Positions 4,571 through 8,842 of a DNA stretch of 8,842 nt are shown here, piece after piece. Position 1 is the stretch's first letter; each line of letters begins with the position of its first letter. The translations under genes and the position numbers were made by a program. Origin of the DNA: DATGCT01 sp964639325 (GTDB lineage Bacteria > Patescibacteriota > Minisyncoccia > UBA6257 > GWB1-50-10); NCBI GenBank assembly GCA_964639325.1, contig CAZXDO010000035.1, forward strand, positions 1 to 8,842, written 5' to 3'. The notes beneath the pieces are model-generated. The model made no database searches. It was not told where the DNA came from and worked only from the letters and a program-made list of their open reading frames with translations.

Positions 4571-6808
4571 CTACCATTTCTCAATTATTAACATTTTATC
4601 ACCTAATTTTAATTTTTGGTATATCTCTTCAGTTACAAAAGGCATAAAAGGATGAAGTATTTTTATACATTCAAAAAAGATTTTTTCTAAAAGAAAGTAA
4701 GCAGCTTCTTTTTCTTTTTTTTCTTCTCCCCTTAAACGGTTTTTGTTTTCTTCCAAGATTTCATTAGCAAAAGTTTTCCAAAGATATTCGTAAGCTTTTT
4801 CTCCGGCAAGGTTAAATTCAAATTTTTCATAATGTTTAGTAATTTCTTGTTTAAATTTATTAAATTCTTTGATAATCTCTTTATCTTTTTCAGAAATAAG
4901 ATTTTCTGCTGAATCTTTGTTGTAATCTTCCGGTTTTGACATTTCTAAAAATCGGGCTACGTTCCATATTTTAGTAGTGAAATTACGATAAGCTTTTACC
5001 TTATCTTCAGAAAGATTTATATCACTTCCCGGACCAATGCCGATAACAAGAGAAAGGCGGGCAGCATCAGCTCCGTATTTTTCAATCATATTAAGAGGAT
5101 CTATTCCGTTTCCAAGCGATTTACTCATTTTTCTTCCCTCTTTGTCCCTTACAAGACCGTGAAGATAAACTGTTTCAAAAGGAATTTCATTAAGATTATA
5201 AACAGACATAAGAATCATTCTGGCCACCCAAAAGAAAAGAATGTCGTAACCCGTCTCAAGAATGGTAGTGGGGTGATAGGTTTGAAAATCCTCAGTTTTT
5301 TCGGGCCAACCAAGAGAAGAAAAGGTGAGAAGACCTGAAGAAAACCAAGTGTCCAGAGTATCAGGATCTTGTTTCCAATCATTCCCTTCCGGAGGCTGAA
5401 TACCTACATATATCCCGTCTTCTGTTTTTGAAGTTTGGTTATTGGAATTTATTTGGGATTTGGTGTTTGTAATTTGGGATTTATCCCGGTACCATACCGG
5501 GATCCTGTGGCCATACCAAATTTGGCGGGAGATACACCAATCCCTAAGATTTTCCACCCAGTGAAGGTATATTTTTCTAAAACGATCAGGGATTATTCTA
5601 ATCTGACCGTTGTCAACAACTTTTTCCATAAGTTCTTTTAAGGAAAATTCGTTGCCGTTTTTAACCCCTTCTATTTTTGAAGAAGTTATTTTGAATTTTT
5701 TATCAACATCGATAAACCATTGAAGTTTGGGAAGGGCTTCAATTGGCGAGGAGCATCGATAACAAATACTGAGGTTTTGAGGCACTTTTTCTTCTTTTTC
5801 TAAAAGATTATTTTCTTTTATCCAAGTTACCACTTCCTCTCTTGTTTCTTCCACCGTTTTTCCTTTAAACTTTCCCGCTTCTGAAGTCATTCTTCCATCT
5901 TCTCCGATTATGGTTGTTTTGGGAAGGTTGTGACGTTCCCCTATTTCCCAGTCAATAGCACTGTGAGAAGGGGTAATTCCCACAGCTCCCGAGCCAAATT
6001 CCGGATCAGCTTCTTTGTCAGCCACTACCTTTATATGAAGTTTTTGGCCGGCAAAATTGGCGTCGTATTCTTTTCCTATATATTCCTTATATCTTTTGTC
6101 GTCAGGATGAACAGCCACGGCACTGTCGCCAAGCTTTGTTTCCGGGCGGGTAGTGGCAATAGTTATGGGAAAATTTTTGTCGTATTTAAAAAAGTAAAGA
6201 GAAACCGTTCTTTCTTTGTGTTCTACTTCTTCATTAGAAAGGGTTGAACCGCATCGGGGGCACCAGTTTATTACTCTGTCCCCGCGGTATATGAGGCCGT
6301 CTTCGTACATTTTTTTAAAAGCGGTGTGAACAGCTTTTTCTCTTTTATTATCTAAGGTAAAAAACTCCCTGCTCCAATCTAGGGAAGCTCCCATAGAACA
6401 AATTTGGTTTTTGATAGTGTCTTGGCTTTCTTCTACATATTCTTCTACTTTCTTTAGAAATTCTTTTCTTCCTAGGTCATGTTTAGTTTTGCCGGTTTCT
6501 TTATATATTTTCTTTTCCACCTTGGCTTGAGTGGCAATAGCAGCGTGGTCTGTGCCGGGAATCCAAAGAGTTTTATCCCCTTTCATGCGATGGTATCGGG
6601 TTAAAATATCTTCAATAACAAGCATAGCAGCGTGACCCATATGAAGCTTGCCGGTTACATTAGGAGGAGGAAGGACCATAGAAAAAGGATTGGCGTTTTC
6701 TTCGGTAACGCCTTCTTTTATACACCCTTCCGGAAAAAAATATTTAGCTTCCTGCCAAGCTTTATATATATTTTTCTCTTCATTTTTATGATCAAATCTC
6801 TTTTCCAT
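4571..6808 (-). CDS. valS: Valyl-tRNA synthetase
   Basis: This class I synthetase joins valine to tRNA-Val and edits mischarged threonine. With ATG 6808 it has 745 residues. The nucleotide-binding motif is HMGH at 56-59, after PPPNVTGKL. A zinc-type CPRC pair is at 183-186. The CP1 editing domain includes TTRPETKLGDSAVAVHP (219-235), and a second CYRC pair is at 349-352. DTWFSSGL (486-493) and KMSKS (560-564) complete the catalytic domain. The helical anticodon-binding domain ends at the stop codon. The C-terminal coiled-coil arm found in most bacterial enzymes (about 880-950 residues) is missing. Residues 444-462 are a low-complexity insert not expected in the family. A longer reading from TTG 6847 is possible but unlikely: the promoter overlaps it, and the family N-terminus fits ATG 6808. 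There is no Shine-Dalgarno site. Confidence 0.96.
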   Translation of the reverse strand: MEKRFDHKNEEKNIYKAWQEAKYFFPEGCIKEGVTEENANPFSMVLPPPNVTGKLHMGHAAMLVIEDILTRYHRMKGDKTLWIPGTDHAAIATQAKVEKKIYKETGKTKHDLGRKEFLKKVEEYVEESQDTIKNQICSMGASLDWSREFFTLDNKREKAVHTAFKKMYEDGLIYRGDRVINWCPRCGSTLSNEEVEHKERTVSLYFFKYDKNFPITIATTRPETKLGDSAVAVHPDDKRYKEYIGKEYDANFAGQKLHIKVVADKEADPEFGSGAVGITPSHSAIDWEIGERHNLPKTTIIGEDGRMTSEAGKFKGKTVEETREEVVTWIKENNLLEKEEKVPQNLSICYRCSSPIEALPKLQWFIDVDKKFKITSSKIEGVKNGNEFSLKELMEKVVDNGQIRIIPDRFRKIYLHWVENLRDWCISRQIWYGHRIPVWYRDKSQITNTKSQINSNNQTSKTEDGIYVGIQPPEGNDWKQDPDTLDTWFSSGLLTFSSLGWPEKTEDFQTYHPTTILETGYDILFFWVARMILMSVYNLNEIPFETVYLHGLVRDKEGRKMSKSLGNGIDPLNMIEKYGADAARLSLVIGIGPGSDINLSEDKVKAYRNFTTKIWNVARFLEMSKPEDYNKDSAENLISEKDKEIIKEFNKFKQEITKHYEKFEFNLAGEKAYEYLWKTFANEILEENKNRLRGEEKKEKEAAYFLLEKIFFECIKILHPFMPFVTEEIYQKLKLGDKMLIIEKW
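5423..5482 (-). repeat. Simple-sequence tract inserted in frame within valS
   Basis: Read on the coding strand, AAATCCCAAAT occurs twice (5482-5472 and 5461-5451, 21 bases apart), with related CCAAA and CCAAT units between and after. It encodes residues 444-462, rich in S, N, Q, T and K, at a point where other ValRS proteins pass directly from the IPxWY strand to the YVG strand. Directly upstream in the coding direction, ATCCCGGTA and TACCGGGAT (5503-5495 and 5491-5483) form a perfect 9-bp inverted repeat with a 3-base loop. Confidence 0.7.
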
Positions 6809-6818
6809 TGTTTTATCT

Positions 6819-6847
6819 ATTCTACAAGAAAAGATTGTTTTCGACAA
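6819..6847 (-). promoter_or_regulatory. Probable promoter of valS, giving a nearly leaderless mRNA
   Basis: TTGTCG (6847-6842) and TAGAAT (6824-6819) are 17 bases apart on the minus strand, with four and five of six consensus bases. A start about 7 bases past the -10 falls near 6812, only a few bases before ATG 6808. This fits the absence of any ribosome binding site. Confidence 0.55.
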
Positions 6848-6864
6848 TTTTAGGGTTTTGAAAC

Positions 6865-6897
6865 AAAAAAGCCCTCATTCCAATAAGGAATGAGGGC
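6865..6897 (-). terminator. Intrinsic terminator of the 238-residue protein gene
   Basis: GCCCTCATTCC (6871-6881) pairs perfectly with GGAATGAGGGC (6887-6897) over 11 bp with a 5-base loop. On the minus strand a TTTTTT run (6870-6865) follows. It separates the upstream gene from valS. Confidence 0.92.
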
Positions 6898-6908
6898 AAT
6901 ATCAAACA

Positions 6909-6950
6909 CAAGAATTCAAGAAGTTCAAGAATTCAATTTTCAAGCTTCAA
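6909..6950. repeat. TTCAAG-rich repeat tract after the 238-residue protein gene
   Basis: CAAGAATTCAA occurs at 6909-6919 and 6926-6936 (period 17), and further TTCAAG or TTCAA units fill the rest up to the stop codon at 6952. The tract lies between the stop codon and the terminator hairpin. Its function is unknown. Confidence 0.65.
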
Positions 6951-6951
6951 T

Positions 6952-7668
6952 TTAGGACTTCCGGGCGACGCCAATACCAATATCGGATTTGTGGCAGAAG
7001 TCCCAAATGTTTCTAATTTTGAAACCGCTGGTGCCAAAATTCCCGATGCAAATATGACTGCCGTTCGAATTACCTGACGACGTCCTTACATAAACATCTT
7101 TGAATAGGCGTTTCCCTGTTTTCAAATAGTGACCGATAATGGTGTAAGTCATAGCTTGAGCAGTCAGGACTTCTTCGCCTTTCCTAATGAAACTTAATTG
7201 TTTCTCCCATTTTTTTGATGTTGATTTGGGAACAGGACCTTTTCTGATAAGCTTCCACTCTGCTTTGCCTTTTTCTTTGGTAAAATCTTCTTCATTGTTG
7301 TAACAATCATGTTCGTAGAACAGCTTGGAACCAACTTTCTCCCTTATCTCAAGCATTGAGATTGGGAGAATCGCAACAAGAACATGAGTATCTCTACAAT
7401 CTTTTAAAACCTTTTTCGAATATGGTATTTTGGAAAGGTTTTCAACCTGTTCTTCTGTAGGTTTTATACCAAAATGTTCTATGGCATCTTCAATGCCGAA
7501 GAAGTTCTTGCCCATTATTCTTTGGGCCTTGGTCTTTGAAGTGGTTGGGTTGAATTCTTTTTTAAGAAATACCTCAAGTTTTTCTTTGGTAATTTCTCCA
7601 GTTTCAATCCGGGCAAATAATTCTTTCAATTGGCCTGGTGTTGGAAACTCTGTACTTTTTAATTTCAT
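6952..7668 (-). CDS. Conserved hypothetical protein, possible lineage-specific CPR family with a variable-looking C-terminus
   Basis: No known function is recognised. The 238 residues appear to form three parts: an N-terminal helical module (about 8-40, FPTPGQLKELFARIETGEIT region), a middle part with three cysteines, and a C-terminal part from about 192 (VYVRTSS...G.HICIGNFG..GF.I...WD...H.DIGI..ARK). This layout recalls multicopy hypothetical proteins of Parcubacteria as I remember them. No signal peptide or membrane segment is visible. The last codons are unlike the rest: 12 of the final 18 sense codons end in G or C, against 4 of the first 18. The small-residue- and tryptophan-containing tail is reminiscent of proteins diversified by retroelements. 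The ATG at 7668 has GGAAG 6 bases upstream (7679-7675), a near-consensus promoter and a strong terminator, so the gene is expressed on its own. Confidence 0.85.
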   Translation of the reverse strand: MKLKSTEFPTPGQLKELFARIETGEITKEKLEVFLKKEFNPTTSKTKAQRIMGKNFFGIEDAIEHFGIKPTEEQVENLSKIPYSKKVLKDCRDTHVLVAILPISMLEIREKVGSKLFYEHDCYNNEEDFTKEKGKAEWKLIRKGPVPKSTSKKWEKQLSFIRKGEEVLTAQAMTYTIIGHYLKTGKRLFKDVYVRTSSGNSNGSHICIGNFGTSGFKIRNIWDFCHKSDIGIGVARKS

Positions 7669-7715
7669 AATTTACTTCCGTTTCTTTTAATTTGAATTGT
7701 TTATTTACTGCTTAA

Positions 7716-7744
7716 ATAATAACAGATATTTATGTATATGTCAA
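7716..7744 (-). promoter_or_regulatory. Promoter of the 238-residue protein gene
   Basis: TTGACA (7744-7739) and TATTAT (7721-7716) are 17 bases apart on the minus strand. A start near 7709 gives a leader of about 40 nt. The -35 forms one arm of the palindrome at 7740-7755. Confidence 0.72.
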
Positions 7745-7755
7745 TAATTATTGAC
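7740..7755. promoter_or_regulatory. 16-bp perfect palindrome shared by two divergent promoters
   Basis: GTCAATAATTATTGAC is a perfect palindrome. Its arms contain the TTGAC cores of both the minus-strand promoter (7744-7739) and the plus-strand purN promoter (7751-7756). A dimeric repressor bound here would block both, but the symmetry may simply come from two back-to-back -35 boxes. Confidence 0.55.
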
Positions 7756-7778
7756 TATTTCCTTTATTTTATTTAAAT
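7751..7778 (+). promoter_or_regulatory. Probable promoter of purN
   Basis: TTGACT (7751-7756) is followed after 16 bases by TTAAAT (7773-7778), or after 17 by TAAATT. The -35 is good and the -10 is weak. Confidence 0.45.
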
Positions 7779-7819
7779 TAAAGCAAGTTCTAAAAAATAT
7801 AAAAAAGAAAGGATTAAAA

Positions 7820-8476
7820 ATGGAAAAACTACCAAAATTATTAGTATTTGCTTCCGGTTCAAAAGATGGAGGCGGCTCAGGTTTTCAGGAACTTGTTGAA
7901 AATTCAAAGACAGGAGTTCTAAAAGCAGAAATTGTCGGGGTAGTTTCTAACTATCCCCAAGGAGGAGTAAAGGAAAAGGCAGAAAAGTTGGGAATAAAAT
8001 TTGAGTATTTCCCGGGACCTTTTGAGGCAGCAAAGTATCAGAGAATTGTAGAAAAGTATGAAGCTAATTTTGTTTCTCTTTCAGGTTGGATAAAACTGGT
8101 TAAAGGACTGGATCCTACAAAAACTATTAATATCCACCCTGCTCCTCTTCCTAAATTCGGCGGAAAAGGAATGTACGGTATTCATGTACACAAAGCTGTA
8201 ATAGAGGCTTTTAAAAAAGGAGAGATTGAAAATTCAGCGGTAAGTATGCATTTCGCTACAGAAAAGTATGATGAAGGGCCGGCTTTTTTTGAATATCCGG
8301 TTAGGATAAGAAAGGAAGACACACCCGAAACTTTGGCTAAGCGAGTAAATAAAATTGAGCACTCCTGGCAGTCTTTTATTACCAATCTGGTAGTAACAGA
8401 GGAAATAAAGTGGGACGGAGGAAAAAGCTTTAAAATTCCGGATTGGTTGAGGTTTCAGAACCCGAACCAGAATTAA
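7820..8476 (+). CDS. purN: Phosphoribosylglycinamide formyltransferase (PurN-like)
   Basis: PurN transfers a formyl group from 10-formyltetrahydrofolate to GAR in purine synthesis. The 218-residue protein has the formyltransferase fold. The phosphate-binding loop is VFASGSKDGGGSGFQEL (9-25), three residues longer than the usual GSGSNLQ form. NIHPAPLPKFGGKGMYG follows at 104-120. The catalytic and supporting residues match E. coli N106, H108, S135, H137 and D144: here N104, H106, S142, H144 and D151 in YDEGP. DTPETLAKRVNKIEH (about 172-186) is also typical. The ATG at 7820 is chosen because AAAGGA (7808-7813) lies 6 bases upstream; the upstream TTG at 7751 is inside the promoter. No other pur gene is seen nearby. 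The altered substrate loop leaves some doubt about the exact substrate. Confidence 0.85.
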   Translation: MEKLPKLLVFASGSKDGGGSGFQELVENSKTGVLKAEIVGVVSNYPQGGVKEKAEKLGIKFEYFPGPFEAAKYQRIVEKYEANFVSLSGWIKLVKGLDPTKTINIHPAPLPKFGGKGMYGIHVHKAVIEAFKKGEIENSAVSMHFATEKYDEGPAFFEYPVRIRKEDTPETLAKRVNKIEHSWQSFITNLVVTEEIKWDGGKSFKIPDWLRFQNPNQN

Positions 8477-8480
8477 TTTA

Positions 8481-8579
8481 GCGGAGACAATTTTGGTTAC
8501 ATTCAAGGCGCGAGGAGCGTGGCGTGTTAAATAACACGTAAGCGACGAGTAACGAAGAATAAGACCAAAATTGTTCCGC
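8481..8579 (+). repeat. Palindromic repeat element, copy 1
   Basis: The outer arms 8481-8504 and 8557-8579 pair nearly fully, sharing the CAATTTTGGT core, with one bulged base and a three-base mismatch. The interior is much GC-richer than the surroundings. It contains AGGCGCGAGGAGCGTGG (8506-8522), an inner hairpin CGTGTTA/TAACACG (8523-8538), TAAGCGA (8539-8545) and AACGAAGAA (8551-8559). It carries no gene. The long arms and conserved core suggest a REP- or MITE-like element. It begins 4 bases after the purN stop codon. Confidence 0.7.
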
Positions 8580-8586
8580 CCGAAGG

Positions 8587-8689
8587 GAAGTAAAATAATG
8601 GTCAATTTCTTCGTTGTTCCTCCTTAATGGATCGCTTTCGCTTATCCACCTTCGTCGTCACGCCTCGAAATTATCCATTATTTTGCTTC
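8587..8689 (-). repeat. Palindromic repeat element, copy 2, opposite orientation
   Basis: The arms 8587-8609 and 8667-8689 match at 20 of 23 positions as inverted repeats (core AAAATAATGG). Read on the minus strand, the interior has the same ordered blocks as copy 1: AGGCGTGACGACGAAGG (8665-8649, 11 of 17 identical), TAAGCGA (8644-8638) and AACGAAGAA (8615-8607). The arms differ from copy 1 while the core is shared. Only 7 bases separate the two copies. Confidence 0.7.
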
Positions 8690-8738
8690 TAAATCTGATT
8701 CTGGTTCAGGCTCTGGAACCAGTTTCTTCCAAAAAAAT

Positions 8739-8761
8739 AAGGACCCTTAAAGGGTCCTTTT
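8739..8761. terminator. Bidirectional terminator between the repeats and the right-edge gene
   Basis: AAGGACCCTT (8739-8748) and AAGGGTCCTT (8750-8759) are perfectly complementary around one base. TTTTGTTTT follows on the plus strand, and on the minus strand the stem is followed by a T-rich run (complement of 8731-8738). It can end both purN read-through transcripts and the gene at 8765-8842. Confidence 0.88.
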
Positions 8762-8764
8762 GTT

Positions 8765-8842
8765 TTAATAAAATCTTTCAAGAGATGTGGCAACGGCACA
8801 TCCTAGGTCAGAAGCGGCAAAATCATTGTTTCTGGGAAACAT
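8765..8842 (-). CDS. C-terminal end of an unidentified gene, partial
   Basis: The minus strand is open from the window edge to a TAA at 8765-8767, reading MFPRNNDFAASDLGCAVATS and then LERFY. The terminator hairpin begins 3 bases after the stop codon, as expected for the end of a transcript. An ATG happens to fall at the very edge, but the position next to the terminator suggests a longer gene entering from the right. Twenty-five residues are not enough to name a family. Confidence 0.5.
   Translation of the reverse strand: MFPRNNDFAASDLGCAVATSLERFY

Larger units (their letters stand above)
8464..8707. repeat. Outer inverted repeat flanking both palindromic elements
   Basis: GAACCAGAAT (8464-8473) is repeated as its reverse complement ATTCTGGTTC (8698-8707), with weaker similarity beyond. 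The left arm encodes the last residues of PurN. CTGGTTC (8701-8707) also pairs locally with GAACCAG (8716-8722). The whole purN 3' region can therefore fold as nested hairpins. Confidence 0.5.

Noticed and set aside
5930..6247. Plus-strand reading frame of 105 codons
   Set aside because: It is antisense to the ValRS editing domain, whose conserved motifs explain the open frame.
6808..6847. Longer valS reading from a TTG at 6847
   Set aside because: The extra 13 residues are unlike ValRS N-termini, and the likely promoter overlaps them.
7751..7819. Longer purN reading from a TTG at 7751
   Set aside because: The TTG is part of the -35 box, and the ATG at 7820 has a proper ribosome binding site.
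8234..8605. Minus-strand reading frame of 123 codons
   Set aside because: It crosses the purN 3' end in antisense and runs through a palindromic element, which explains its openness.
8481..8689. tRNA or CRISPR repeat interpretation of the hairpins after purN
   Set aside because: There is no cloverleaf, no T-loop sequence and no CCA end, and only two diverged inverted copies rather than regular direct repeats with spacers.

Overview
The window is AT-rich bacterial DNA read with the standard code; the complete genes stop at TAA or TAG. It is most likely from a Patescibacteria (CPR, Parcubacteria-like) genome. The evidence is a compact NusA with an acidic insert, a short valyl-tRNA synthetase without the usual C-terminal arm, a 238-residue protein that resembles lineage-restricted CPR families, several genes without Shine-Dalgarno sites, no classic operon synteny (nusA without rimP or infB), and palindromic or simple-sequence spacers. 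The lineage call is inference.

Layout. At 1-215 (minus) lies a fragment resembling the C-terminal part of a LAGLIDADG-type endonuclease, broken by an in-frame stop. At 216-569 there is no protein gene. Instead a consensus minus-strand promoter (432-460) is followed by a long hairpin, a second hairpin and a strong intrinsic terminator (254-293), which together look like an unannotated structured RNA of about 170 nt. A SAM-dependent methyltransferase (570-1292) has its own promoter, RBS and terminator. nusA (1448-2665) and ppa (2681-3208) follow on the plus strand. They converge on hsp20 (3255-3716, minus) at a shared bidirectional terminator. A PrsW-family membrane protease (3803-4507) and valS (4571-6808) lie on the minus strand upstream of hsp20 and may be co-transcribed with it.

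At 6952-7668 (minus) is a protein of unknown function. Its GC-richer 3' end resembles the variable C-terminus of diversity-generating retroelement targets. It is divergent from a purN-like gene (7820-8476), and the two promoters meet at a perfect 16-bp palindrome. After purN come two diverged palindromic repeat elements in opposite orientation (8481-8579 and 8587-8689), then a bidirectional terminator, then the 3' end of a minus-strand gene leaving the window.

Most genes are housekeeping: transcription elongation and termination, pyrophosphate removal, valine charging, protein quality control and one purine step. The parts most worth following up are non-coding or accessory: the putative RNA at 250-430, the repeat-derived insertion inside valS, the variable-looking tail of the 238-residue protein, and the paired palindromic elements after purN.
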